A DNA stretch of 64,000 nt from Bacteroidota bacterium (lineage in GTDB: Bacteria > Bacteroidota > Bacteroidia > Chitinophagales > Chitinophagaceae), in NCBI GenBank assembly GCA_013289015.1, contig JABDAV010000001.1, positions 34,895 to 98,894 of the forward strand. The letters run 5' to 3'. Under the pieces are notes generated by a model. The model was not told the DNA's origin and did no database searches. It saw only the letters and a program-made list of their open reading frames with translations. How positions within the stretch are numbered: the first letter of the stretch is position 1; each line of letters starts with the position of its first letter. The translations under genes and the position numbers were made by a program. Shown piece after piece: positions 1 to 9,849 of the stretch.

Positions 1-229
1 GAATGCCATAAAATTTACTCAGCATATATCCAAGGAGCTGAGCTGAAACAAGCCAGACCTTGTAATCTATTTTTAAAAAATATATTCCTTCAAAACCAAC
101 AGCAGTAAAAGGTTTTCGAAAAGCATACATGCAGAAATACACACAAAAAGAACACACTGCCGCATAGATGCTGATGAACCATGCAGGCATTTGTTCCAGC
201 TTATTCTTCCATGTTTTTGAAATGAACAT
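1..229 (-). CDS. DUF5690/MFS-like membrane transporter, N-terminal part, truncated by the window edge
   Basis: Not in the ORF track. Minus-strand reading from ATG at 229 gives MFISKTWKNKLEQMPAWFISIYAAVCSFCVYFCMYAFRKPFTAVGFEGIYFLKIDYKVWLVSAQLLGYMLSKFYGI..., open to the edge; the YFCMYAFRKPFTA motif is MFS/DUF5690-like. Confidence 0.7.
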   Translation of the reverse strand, partial: MFISKTWKNKLEQMPAWFISIYAAVCSFCVYFCMYAFRKPFTAVGFEGIYFLKIDYKVWLVSAQLLGYMLSKFYGI

Positions 230-246
230 TTAGTGAATGTTAAGAT

Positions 247-314
247 TGGAATTAGGAATTAGGAATTTGTCTGCATAGAACCGGAGTATTTACCAATTCC
301 TAATTCCAAATTCC
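247..314. repeat. Imperfect inverted repeat (ggaattaggaatt ... aattcctaattcc) between two genes
   Basis: Direct reading; a related ggaatttggaattaggaattt ... aattcc tract lies near 32800-32850. Confidence 0.6.
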
Positions 315-317
315 CGG

Positions 318-1007
318 TTACAATAAGCCAGGCAATTCTTTCAAACTATCAATAATATAATCCGGACGATATAATTCCAGTTGTTCTTTTGTATAAGATT
401 TGCCGGTTGTAACCGCAATTGTAAGTAAACATTCCGCATTTCTTCCTTCTTTAATATCCACTTCTGTATCGCCAATTTTTATTACTTTTTTTGGATCAGT
501 AACGTTTGTGCGCCGCATTAATTCCTGTATCATAAAAGGATGTGGCCTTCCTTCAGCTACTTCATCGCTGCTGATAACAAAATCAACCAAACCATTTTTC
601 ATCCAACCTAAATGTTCAATGATCACATTGGTGATATTGCTGAAAAAACCTGTATCCAAACCGATCTTTATATTGTTGTTTCTTAAAAATGAAAAGGTCT
701 CTTCCGCATAAGGCATTGCTTCAAGTTCGCCTGAATTTTTATAATAGCTGATCATGTTATCAATAAAAAATTCATGCATTTGATTGATGTAATCTTCTGT
801 GATAACAGATTTATCAGGCGCAAATTCTTCGAGCAACGTGCGGATCGCATCTGTCTTTTTATAGCCCATAACAGTTGCAATTTTTTCAGAAGGCACGATA
901 TAATTCTTCTCGCTAAAAGTTTGCGCGAAGGCTTGTGTAATTTCTCCTTTGTCTTTTACAGTAGTGCCCGAGACATCAAATATGGCAAGTTCAATTGTAT
1001 GCTTCAT
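318..1007 (-). CDS. Phosphonatase-like HAD hydrolase (PhnX-like)
   Basis: FDVSGTTVKDKG nucleophile motif, ...KIGDTEVDIKEGRNAE C-terminal HAD motif; ATGA overlap with upstream HD gene. Confidence 0.75.
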   Translation of the reverse strand: MKHTIELAIFDVSGTTVKDKGEITQAFAQTFSEKNYIVPSEKIATVMGYKKTDAIRTLLEEFAPDKSVITEDYINQMHEFFIDNMISYYKNSGELEAMPYAEETFSFLRNNNIKIGLDTGFFSNITNVIIEHLGWMKNGLVDFVISSDEVAEGRPHPFMIQELMRRTNVTDPKKVIKIGDTEVDIKEGRNAECLLTIAVTTGKSYTKEQLELYRPDYIIDSLKELPGLL

Positions 1008-1585
1008 TTATAGCTTTCTTTTAAATGTTCTTTTATCAGTGTTTTAAAATGCAAAAGTGGCAACAGCACTGCATCACGTTGTTTTGCCTTTTCATCCCAA
1101 AGCCGCACTTTAATAATATCGTCAAAAAAAGGATGTTGTTCAAACATCAGTATTTCTGATGCATGCATTGGGCCACCCTGCCATTGCAACGTCTGTAAAC
1201 TTGCTTCTGATAATTTTGACTGGTATGTTTCATCAACAGCAACGAGATAACGTTTGGCATTTACATGATTTTCCACCATTGCGCAAATACGTTTTGAAAA
1301 ACCTTTCTCTTTCAGGTATTGCGCGCCAAGGCCTTCATGGTTTATCACGCCATACTTACCCATTTCTTCTGTATGTTCAATATGTTTGAGTAAATGCCCG
1401 ATGTCATGCAGGAATGAACCCAGCACCAGCTCTTCATCTTCGCCTTGTGCCATTGCTTCCATAGCGCATTGTATCATATGCGATGTTTGCGAAACAGGTT
1501 CGCCATCATAATCTTCATCACCATATTTTTCAAACAGTTCTATTATTTCATTGGTGACTTGTTTGTTCGATCTTTCAATATTCAT
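1004..1585 (-). CDS. HD-domain protein of the phosphonate-associated PhnZ-like oxygenase type
   Basis: YGDEDYDGEPVSQTSHMIQCAMEA plus SFLHDIGHLL; the YxGExVxQxxH pattern before the HD motif resembles PhnZ-type mixed-valent diiron oxygenases. Confidence 0.7.
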   Translation of the reverse strand: MNIERSNKQVTNEIIELFEKYGDEDYDGEPVSQTSHMIQCAMEAMAQGEDEELVLGSFLHDIGHLLKHIEHTEEMGKYGVINHEGLGAQYLKEKGFSKRICAMVENHVNAKRYLVAVDETYQSKLSEASLQTLQWQGGPMHASEILMFEQHPFFDDIIKVRLWDEKAKQRDAVLLPLLHFKTLIKEHLKESYK

Positions 1586-1590
1586 AAAAA

Positions 1591-2664
1591 TTATTTAGTT
1601 ATAATTTGTGCTAAAGGCTGCATTGCCGGATGATCAGGCTTAAAATCAAAACCCAATAAGGCAGCAAAAGTTGATGCAAGTTGTGCCTGGTATAAAGTAT
1701 TACAATCAACTGCTTCACCAATATGCTTTGTGTCCGGGCCAATCGCTGCTATCCATATTTGTCCGGAACCCGGAGTGGTATTCCCATGGGTTGTCCATTT
1801 ATTATTAACTCCTCTTCCGTGATCACAGGTTACGATCAACGTTGTTTTGTTTTTATATTCCGGCATACTTTGTAGCATTTTCCATAGATCAGCTATCATA
1901 TTATCTTCTGCATGCGCACTTTTTAAATATTGATCGTACAAACCTTCGTGTGCATAATCATCTGTTTCATCAAAAGCGATGTACAATACCCGTGGCTTGT
2001 ATGCTTTCAAATATTCACGCGCAGCAAAATAAGTAAGCAGGTCAGGCCGCAGATCAAGCGGCTGGGGAGAAAGCGCTTGTACATCATTCAGAAGTTGCAA
2101 TTGCGGATTATTGAATTGCAATGCATCGTTATTTGAATTTACATAGATGCCACTGCGCCATTTATTCAATATATAAGGAAAACAATCCCATGATGTAAAC
2201 GCAGCTACTTTTCCTTCATAGCCTTTTTGTTTGTTGATGAATTCAAGCACGTTTACGTTTTTATTCCTGATAGTATCGTTTGAATTAACTGCAGAATCAG
2301 GATAACCCGTAAATATTTCGTTATAACCGGGATAAGAAAACCAGTATGGGTTTGCATTATTTACCGAACAACCTTTTGTTCTGTTGCCATAAAGCTGCCC
2401 GTGGCTTTCGATGGTTGTCCATAAAAAAGAAAAGAGTTTTTTCCTGCGTTCATTAATATCATCACTCCAGAACTTTTTTACGATCGCATCAGAATCCCTC
2501 GTAAATTTTTTATTAACTATGATGGCAGAATCAACTCCTTTAAACACCTCCTGCCAACGCATTCCATCTAATGTAACAATTACGAGATTTTCAGTTTTAT
2601 GCTGGGCAGAGACTGTTTGAATGATCCATAAAAAAACCAAAACTGTTAAGCTTGTTTTTTTCAT
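1591..2664 (-). CDS. Alkaline phosphatase superfamily (phosphodiesterase/sulfatase-like) secreted enzyme
   Basis: Signal peptide; NLVIVTLDGMRWQEVFKG metal-binding/nucleophile region, FDETDDYAHEG, VTCDHGRG metal ligands. Confidence 0.75.
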   Translation of the reverse strand: MKKTSLTVLVFLWIIQTVSAQHKTENLVIVTLDGMRWQEVFKGVDSAIIVNKKFTRDSDAIVKKFWSDDINERRKKLFSFLWTTIESHGQLYGNRTKGCSVNNANPYWFSYPGYNEIFTGYPDSAVNSNDTIRNKNVNVLEFINKQKGYEGKVAAFTSWDCFPYILNKWRSGIYVNSNNDALQFNNPQLQLLNDVQALSPQPLDLRPDLLTYFAAREYLKAYKPRVLYIAFDETDDYAHEGLYDQYLKSAHAEDNMIADLWKMLQSMPEYKNKTTLIVTCDHGRGVNNKWTTHGNTTPGSGQIWIAAIGPDTKHIGEAVDCNTLYQAQLASTFAALLGFDFKPDHPAMQPLAQIITK

Positions 2665-2740
2665 TCTTTAGAATTTTAAACAAGCAATGCATAAACATGC
2701 ATTGCTTTGCTTGTTGTATGAGAAATGCCGATATAAAAGA

Positions 2741-4348
2741 TTATTTAAGCAACCACATAGCTCCGTTAATATCATCGTTGCCACTATACTGCGATTGCAA
2801 TGCGGCAGTATAATTGGTTGCATTTGCTGTTTTTTCGTTTGAAGGATATTGAAAGCGCAGCGGAATTCTTCCGCTGTTGCCAGTACCGGTTCCGGTTGTA
2901 AATGTTGGCACACCGGTTCTTCTGTTTTGATAATATGCTTCCAAACCGGAATGACGAAACATAGCCAGATATTTCTGCTGTAAAATCTGCGTTAGCCCTG
3001 TTGTGCTGCCGGCATATTTTACAAGTGGCTGTGCATAATAAGTATCAAAGTTTATACTTACAGTTACGGCATTATAAAGCGCTGTTGAGCCGGGGCTTCC
3101 CGATTTAAGAAAATAAGCAGTGTATGGGCCATTTTCAGGAATACCATAAGAAGCCATTGAGGCTTTAATACCGGCCATGTAATAAGCTTCTGCGTTGCCT
3201 GACGGGCCCGAAGGAATCCATCCACGGTTAATGGCTTCTGCGATGTTGAAACACATCTCAGGATAACCAACCTGTATACTTGGCTCGCCGGTGTAGGTTT
3301 CATAATAACGATGGCGGTTGATTAAAGAATATTGCCCTGAATTTGTTTTTTGATACATTGTTCCCAAATCTTCGCCCGGATCAGCACCTACAAAAACGCT
3401 AAAGTCTGTTGAGTCTTTACCCGTTACCAATGCAGTTGCAGGTTCAGTAGTTGCATATACCCGTGGGTCTTTTAACTGCGTTAATAATCCTACATACGTT
3501 GCCGAAGTATTATACCGTAATGCATCGAACCCAAAATTGCCGGGATTCATTGGATATTCATTAGTAGGATAAAGAAATGTATATTGAAGATTATCCGCGT
3601 CGCTTTGCATTACCGGGTATTTTGTTGGATTATTTAAGATTGAAGGAAACTGCGATTTAATATTAAGGTCAGCATCATCTGCCTGTTTGCTTAATTCGAT
3701 CATCAAACGTAACCTGTATGTATTTACAGCCTTTTGCCATCTGGTGAGATCGTTATTAAAATAAATATCACCTTTCATGGTATTATCCTGTATTGCAATA
3801 AGTGCTGCCAATTCTGTGTTGGCACTATCCAGCCAAATAAAAGCCTGTTGAAAAACTTTTTTCTGGGGATCGTAGGTAGGCGTAAGTTCAGTTGTTCCCT
3901 GCAAAGCATCGGTCATAGGAATATCACCCATTTCCAAACTCATCTTGGTAAATAAATAAGCTTTGAAAAAATATGCCATTGCATTGTATACATTACCTGC
4001 GGGCAAACCAACAACAGTGGCCTCTTCATCCATCTTTACAACATTGGTAAGTGTTGCATAATAATCATCACCCGGGCCAAAATCGTAACGGTTATTGCCA
4101 TAATAGTCGTAATCACAACAATAGTATTGTCCCCATCTTTCCTTCATCGTATAAGGTGCTTCAAAAACACTGTTTTCAACTCCGTTCAGCAATAATGATG
4201 ATGGTACGGTTACGGGCTTGTTTTCATTTATTGATAAGCTATCAAAACTTTTTTTACAGCTTGCTGATACCACTAAGATAGCCAGGCAAGGCGTCAATAT
4301 TCTAATCAGACTTTTCATAACGATTGATATTTTTATTTTAGAATACAA
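2741..4348 (-). CDS. SusD/RagB-like nutrient-binding lipoprotein (likely start at 4318)
   Basis: Lipoprotein signal (ILVVSASCKKSFD), SusD-like architecture, directly downstream of SusC. Confidence 0.88.
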   Translation of the reverse strand: MYSKIKISIVMKSLIRILTPCLAILVVSASCKKSFDSLSINENKPVTVPSSLLLNGVENSVFEAPYTMKERWGQYYCCDYDYYGNNRYDFGPGDDYYATLTNVVKMDEEATVVGLPAGNVYNAMAYFFKAYLFTKMSLEMGDIPMTDALQGTTELTPTYDPQKKVFQQAFIWLDSANTELAALIAIQDNTMKGDIYFNNDLTRWQKAVNTYRLRLMIELSKQADDADLNIKSQFPSILNNPTKYPVMQSDADNLQYTFLYPTNEYPMNPGNFGFDALRYNTSATYVGLLTQLKDPRVYATTEPATALVTGKDSTDFSVFVGADPGEDLGTMYQKTNSGQYSLINRHRYYETYTGEPSIQVGYPEMCFNIAEAINRGWIPSGPSGNAEAYYMAGIKASMASYGIPENGPYTAYFLKSGSPGSTALYNAVTVSINFDTYYAQPLVKYAGSTTGLTQILQQKYLAMFRHSGLEAYYQNRRTGVPTFTTGTGTGNSGRIPLRFQYPSNEKTANATNYTAALQSQYSGNDDINGAMWLLK

Positions 4349-7300
4349 TATTTAAGTTTATGCCATACCTGCGTGTGGTTGGTGTTTGTAATACCGTTGA
4401 AGTTGTTGCGTAGTTATATTGGTTTATGTCAACATCTTTAAAACGCGGGTCTTTATAGAAGTAGAGCAGGTTGCGCCCCACCAGTGTAATATCAAGTTTG
4501 CTGATAAAACTATTTTTTAATACTGACTGCGGCAAACTATAACCGATGGTTACTTCACGCAATGCTGCATAGGTTTTGCTCATTAAATTTGATTCACTTG
4601 TGTTATAATAATCGCTTACGTATTGTTGTACGAGTGTAGTGGAGGTGTTCGGTGCAAATTTCAAATCACCATAATTCAAAATAGCACCTGTTTGTGAATC
4701 AAAATTTATGGGCACTCCATTAGAAACTACAACGCCTTTACCCACATAAGACCCATGCCATGAAGTATCTCCGGCATGTGCATTATCATCTGCTCTTGAT
4801 ACACCAAAAGCACCTTCTACCGTTTCAATATTTCTACCACCGCGCATTGTTTTTAAATGCATATAATCTGTTGTAACACCACCTACGCTTCCATCAAACT
4901 GAACACCCAGTGTAAATTGTTTATAGCTGAACTTATTGTAAATGCTCCATTGAAAATCTGCATTAAGATTTCCAAGAAATTGTGGAACCGGATTATAAAG
5001 CGGGTAACCTGAAGCATCATATATAATTTGTCCATCAGTAGTTTTTACAAAAGCGCTTCCATAAAATTTATCTACACGGTCACCAACTTTTGCGTTTGCA
5101 TTAGCAAGCGATCCATCAACATAAGAAGCGTAAGTAGTTTGCCCCGGAGGTAACTCATCATATACTTCTTTAAATGTGCTCCAGTTAACCAATACGTCCC
5201 ATTTAAAATCTCTTTTTTGTATAGGCGTACCTGTTAATGAAAGCTCATAACCTGTTTTCTTTGTTTTTAATGCATTGATATAATAATAGCTGAAACCTGA
5301 TGCCGTGGAAATAGGATTCTGTAAGATCTGCGGGCCATCAATATACTGGAAAGCAGTAGCGCTTAAGCCCAGCCTGTTTTTCAGGAAATTGATATCGACA
5401 CCTCCTTCATAGTTAACACGATTGAATGTTTTAATATTCGGATCGTACAAATTACTCGTGTAATAAGCAGCCGTTTGGTTATTATAAGGTTTGCTTGTTG
5501 AGTAAACAGACGAAAGCGAATAATCAGGACCGCCATAAGGTGATGCATAATTATCTCCGTAACCCAGCGGGTAATCAAATAACGATGTACCGGATGGATT
5601 TTCACCAAAAGCGGTTATTGTATTAAAAGGTGCTGCGCCAATAGTTGCAGATGTTGCATCGCCATGCACGGTTGCATAAGAAGCTCTTAGTTTTAAGAAT
5701 GAAATTATGTTGGGAAGAATCTTTAAATAATCTGAAAGAGGAGCAGCAACAGAAACGCTCGGATAAAAATAGCTATCGTGTGCCGCAGGTAATGCCGAAG
5801 ATTTATCAACACGCCCTGTAAAAGATAAAGTTGCATACTTGCTGAATGTTGCATCTAATGAGTAGTATGCACTAAACACCCGCATTGAAGAACTGAAACT
5901 GCTTGATTGGATCGGGTTCAATGAATTGCTGAATGTGTACAATTCAGGAATGGTTAAATAGTCTGTGGAAGTCCAGCTTGAATTGTATTCAAAAATTCGT
6001 GCGCTTCCGCCAACCAATCCTGAAAGATTAACAAACTTTGCTACCTCGTAATTATAGTTTAACTGAATGTCTGTATTGCTTTCAAAAAGATCACGCCTGT
6101 CTTCGCGGTAATCACCCATATTGCCTTCTCTTCCGTAAGGATGCGCAGAATAAGGCATTTTTTCTGTGCGCAAAAGATTATAGGTTGTTATTTGTGTGCG
6201 CGGGGTTATGTTCAAATGTTCATTGATCTTGTAGTTTGCAGATATGTAGCCGTTGATATCTGTTTTATAGTGGCCGCGTAACCAGTCATCTACCATAAAC
6301 CATGGATTATGATAGCGCTGGTATTCTGCAAATATGGATTGTGTTCCCACTTCACCAGGCTGCCAGATACCTTTAATTAAAGGTGAGTTTACGTCCCAGT
6401 CGGCGCCTGTCCAAATTGCTACATTATAAATTAAACTGTTTGGACCATAATCAACATCAGGAAAATTTGGTGAGTATTGGCGATTGAAATTAATGTTTGC
6501 ATTCACTGTTAAACGGCTGTTTAATTTATAGGAACCGTACACACTAAAGTTGGTTATGTTCAGCTCATTGTTTGGTATAATGCTTTGCTGGTAAGATTGC
6601 GACAGAGAAAAGCGAAGTGTATAATTATCACCTGTTGCATTCAACGCAATATTATTGGTGGTTTGAAAACCAGTTCTCAAAAAGTTTGAAAGATTATTTA
6701 CACCACGTGCTATATAAGGTGTTGGTTCAATATGACCGGTATAAGTATAGCCTGGAAATTTTGTAGTAAAGGTTTGATTAGGATCATACGTTCCATCCCA
6801 TTGTGGTATTGGCTGACCATCAAATTTTGGCCCCCAAACATCATAATCATTATCATTCAGGCCCCCGCCTTTGCCATCACCAAAAGCATAGAGCTCATTT
6901 TCTCCCGGCCCGTATTCGTTCTGTAACCTGGGAAAAGCCAGGAAGCCTTTATCCCATGAGTTGGTTGAGTTAAACTCTATATCAAAACCTTTATTCCTTA
7001 ATCCCTTTTTGGTAGTGATAAGAATAGCGCCATATTGTGCACGGCTTCCATACAATGCTGCTGCAGTAGGTCCTTTTAATACGGTAAATGTTTCAACATC
7101 ATCGGGATTGATATTCCATGTGTCTGAATTGATGGGAACACCATCAATAACATACAGCGTAATTTCATTGCCACGCAATAAAACGGTGGGCTTACGCAGC
7201 AATTCTGCAGAAGGCCCCACAGATAAGCCTGCTACTTTTCCCTGTAAACCTGTTATCGGGTTCTGGTCTCTGGCCTTTACCAGGTCTTCACCCTTTACCT

Positions 7301-7682
7301 GCTGTACTGCATAACCCACACGCTTTGCTTCTTTCTTTACACCCAATGCTGTTACTACAACATCACTTAATTGTTCTGTTGAAGGTGAGATACTGATGGT
7401 AATAAAGCCATTATCCGCAACTGCAACTGTTTGCGGATTGTACCCGATAAAGCTTGCAGTTAATTTCTGGCCAACGCTGGCATTAATGGTAAAATTTCCC
7501 TGCGCATCAGAAAGTACATTTTGTTTGCCTGCTGAAACCGTTGCACTTACTACAGGCACCTGTGTTGCAGAATCAACAATTTTGCCATGCAGTTGCAGGG
7601 TTTGTGCATTGGTGTTTAAGAAGAAAAAAAGTACGAATAAACAACCTGAAATAGACTTAATTTTTTGTAATGGTCGCTTCAT
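4338..7682 (-). CDS. SusC/RagA family TonB-linked outer membrane protein
   Basis: Carboxypeptidase-D-like N-terminal domain, plug domain (LRGNEITLYVIDGVPI, VLKGPTAAALYGSRAQYGAILITTKKG), C-terminal barrel ending LNIVF. Confidence 0.95.
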   Translation of the reverse strand: MKRPLQKIKSISGCLFVLFFFLNTNAQTLQLHGKIVDSATQVPVVSATVSAGKQNVLSDAQGNFTINASVGQKLTASFIGYNPQTVAVADNGFITISISPSTEQLSDVVVTALGVKKEAKRVGYAVQQVKGEDLVKARDQNPITGLQGKVAGLSVGPSAELLRKPTVLLRGNEITLYVIDGVPINSDTWNINPDDVETFTVLKGPTAAALYGSRAQYGAILITTKKGLRNKGFDIEFNSTNSWDKGFLAFPRLQNEYGPGENELYAFGDGKGGGLNDNDYDVWGPKFDGQPIPQWDGTYDPNQTFTTKFPGYTYTGHIEPTPYIARGVNNLSNFLRTGFQTTNNIALNATGDNYTLRFSLSQSYQQSIIPNNELNITNFSVYGSYKLNSRLTVNANINFNRQYSPNFPDVDYGPNSLIYNVAIWTGADWDVNSPLIKGIWQPGEVGTQSIFAEYQRYHNPWFMVDDWLRGHYKTDINGYISANYKINEHLNITPRTQITTYNLLRTEKMPYSAHPYGREGNMGDYREDRRDLFESNTDIQLNYNYEVAKFVNLSGLVGGSARIFEYNSSWTSTDYLTIPELYTFSNSLNPIQSSSFSSSMRVFSAYYSLDATFSKYATLSFTGRVDKSSALPAAHDSYFYPSVSVAAPLSDYLKILPNIISFLKLRASYATVHGDATSATIGAAPFNTITAFGENPSGTSLFDYPLGYGDNYASPYGGPDYSLSSVYSTSKPYNNQTAAYYTSNLYDPNIKTFNRVNYEGGVDINFLKNRLGLSATAFQYIDGPQILQNPISTASGFSYYYINALKTKKTGYELSLTGTPIQKRDFKWDVLVNWSTFKEVYDELPPGQTTYASYVDGSLANANAKVGDRVDKFYGSAFVKTTDGQIIYDASGYPLYNPVPQFLGNLNADFQWSIYNKFSYKQFTLGVQFDGSVGGVTTDYMHLKTMRGGRNIETVEGAFGVSRADDNAHAGDTSWHGSYVGKGVVVSNGVPINFDSQTGAILNYGDLKFAPNTSTTLVQQYVSDYYNTSESNLMSKTYAALREVTIGYSLPQSVLKNSFISKLDITLVGRNLLYFYKDPRFKDVDINQYNYATTSTVLQTPTTRRYGINLNIVF

Positions 7683-8176
7683 AACATTTAGTTTTAGAAT
7701 GAAGCGGCAAATCTATTTTGGCGTTACCCAAGCGCCCTTAACGAGAGGTTAACAAATGATGAATGAATTATTAAATTTCTTGCCGTAACAAAAACATAAT
7801 TCAGGCTTAATGCAGGGGTTATATTTTTTGCTTAAATGGCAAATGCTTTAAGTATATAATACGGCCATTTGAATGAATAAAAAGGTTGCAGGGACATTTA
7901 AGCAGCTTCACCAGGCATAGGAAGGTTTTTAAATTTTTGTAAATGAGGAATAGTGTTCCAGGTTAACAATCTCGGTTGAACTATAAATTGTGACAAATAC
8001 CTTTATTGTTAACATCAGGAACCATTAAACCTGCGCTTTGCTATGCGTTACTACTATGCCTGTATATGCAAACCAGCCTGTTTTATCATTACAGGCCATA
8101 AATTCTTTTCCGTATAAACTTTGATACAAGGTTTATATTATTTATTTATGAAGTTTGTATTCAAAACAGGAATAAC

Positions 8177-9277
8177 GTGAACTGGTACCAGGTTAAAGAA
8201 ATAGAAACAATTGACTCTCCTGCATTGATCGTATATAAAGAACGCGTGCAGCAAAACATCAATTCAATTATAGCAATGAAAGATGTTGCACAGTTACGAC
8301 CGCATATAAAAACAAATAAGATAGCTGAAGTATGTGCAATGATGTTGGCTAAAGGCATTACAAAATTTAAATGCGCAACTATTGCTGAAGCAGAAATGTT
8401 GGGAATGATAAAAGCGCCGGATGTTTTATTGGCTTACCAGCCAACGCCAACAAAAGCAAAACGGTTCGTACAGCTTGTTCAGCAATATCCTGCAACGCAT
8501 TTTTCCTGTTTGATAGACGATGCGGTGAATGCTTACAATATATCAACTGTGTTTTCAGAAAATAAATTTTGTATTGATGTTTATATTGATTTAAATGATG
8601 GCATGAACAGAACAGGCATTCAGCCGGCAAATGCTTTTGATCTTTTTGATGAATGTGAAAATTTTAAAGGAATAAACATCATCGGCCTGCATGTGTACGA
8701 CGGGCATATACGCGATACTGATATTGAGGAACGCAGGCGAAGAACGGATGAAGCCTTTACAACCGTAATTGATCTGGCCGGTAAAATTGAAGCAGCAACA
8801 GGAAAGCAGCCGAAAATAGTTGCCGGTGGCTCACCCACATTTCCTGTTCACGCGTTGAGAAGTAATGTTGAATGCAGCCCGGGCACATTTGTGTTTTGGG
8901 ATCATGGGTATAAAACGCAATTGCCTGATGAACCTTTTGAATATGCTGCGCTTGTAATAACAAGAGTAATTTCTATTATTGATGAATATACTATTTGCGT
9001 TGATCTTGGGCATAAATCTGTTGCCGCGGAAAATGTTATTGAAAGGCGTATTCATTTTTTGAATGCAGAAAATGTGCAGCCGGTTGGTCAAAGTGAAGAG
9101 CACCTGGTTTTAAAAGTGGATGACGCTTCCGTATATAATATTGGCGATGTTTTTTACGGCGTACCTTATCATATTTGCCCTACTGTTGCTTTGTATGAAA
9201 GAGCCGTTGTTGTTGAAAAAAATGAAGCAGTTGATGAATGGAAAATAATTGCAAGAAACAGGAAAATAAATGTGTAA
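8177..9277 (+). CDS. D-threonine aldolase-like PLP-dependent enzyme (D-TA family)
   Basis: SPALIVYKERVQQNI...LRPHIKTNKIAEV (PLP lysine region of alanine racemase-fold enzymes), DLGHKSVA and HLVL near the C-terminus. Confidence 0.8.
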   Translation: MNWYQVKEIETIDSPALIVYKERVQQNINSIIAMKDVAQLRPHIKTNKIAEVCAMMLAKGITKFKCATIAEAEMLGMIKAPDVLLAYQPTPTKAKRFVQLVQQYPATHFSCLIDDAVNAYNISTVFSENKFCIDVYIDLNDGMNRTGIQPANAFDLFDECENFKGINIIGLHVYDGHIRDTDIEERRRRTDEAFTTVIDLAGKIEAATGKQPKIVAGGSPTFPVHALRSNVECSPGTFVFWDHGYKTQLPDEPFEYAALVITRVISIIDEYTICVDLGHKSVAAENVIERRIHFLNAENVQPVGQSEEHLVLKVDDASVYNIGDVFYGVPYHICPTVALYERAVVVEKNEAVDEWKIIARNRKINV

Positions 9278-9744
9278 ACCCCCGCTTTACGGTGCAGGCC
9301 GGATTTGAGAGGATTGAATGGATTTGAACGATTATAGTTTTTAAATAGAGCAGCAGCATAAGAGCAGATTTTATATTTCGTGTCTTAAAAGGTGAATAGA
9401 GTTCCTAATGTACAAGTGTTGCGATCCTAAATCAAGTGCGGGACAGGCTGCACCGTGATGCCATGACACGCCGCAGCTTGCAAACAAAAAATACTTGCGG
9501 CGTTCATTGAGACCTTTGAAAAAACATAATGAACGAGATAAATACTAAAATTGATAACCCTAAAAATACTTTAAACATAGATTTTGAATGAACTGATGAA
9601 TTGTGCCCAGGCTTTTTATAAATTGCGGGAATAATTTAATAAACCACGGCTGCTTTTTAATTTAAACTAACATTAGTCCGGCTCATAAAAATATCAATTA
9701 CAAAACTGTTGCGTAAAAATTATGCAATACCAAAATATAAACTG

Positions 9745-9849
9745 ATGAAGAAAAGAAGTTTAAAAGAATGGATAATCCGCCTGTTGATATATGCAACGAT
9801 AGGCTTTGCTATTGCTTATTTCTGGCAGCAGATGAAAAATAACCGCTAA
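9745..9849 (+). CDS. 34-aa single-TM micro-ORF, overlaps next gene (TAATG)
   Basis: Read by eye: MKKRSLKEWIIRLLIYATIGFAIAYFWQQMKNNR; stop overlaps the ATG of 9849. Below the ORF-track size cutoff. Confidence 0.55.
   Translation: MKKRSLKEWIIRLLIYATIGFAIAYFWQQMKNNR

Noticed and set aside
5381-5608. Numerous antisense or overlapping ORFs in the track (e.g. 5381..5608, 6961..7314, 7396..7752, 50087..50410, 51995..52342)
   Set aside because: They overlap clear conserved genes on the opposite or alternative frame and show no recognisable family features.
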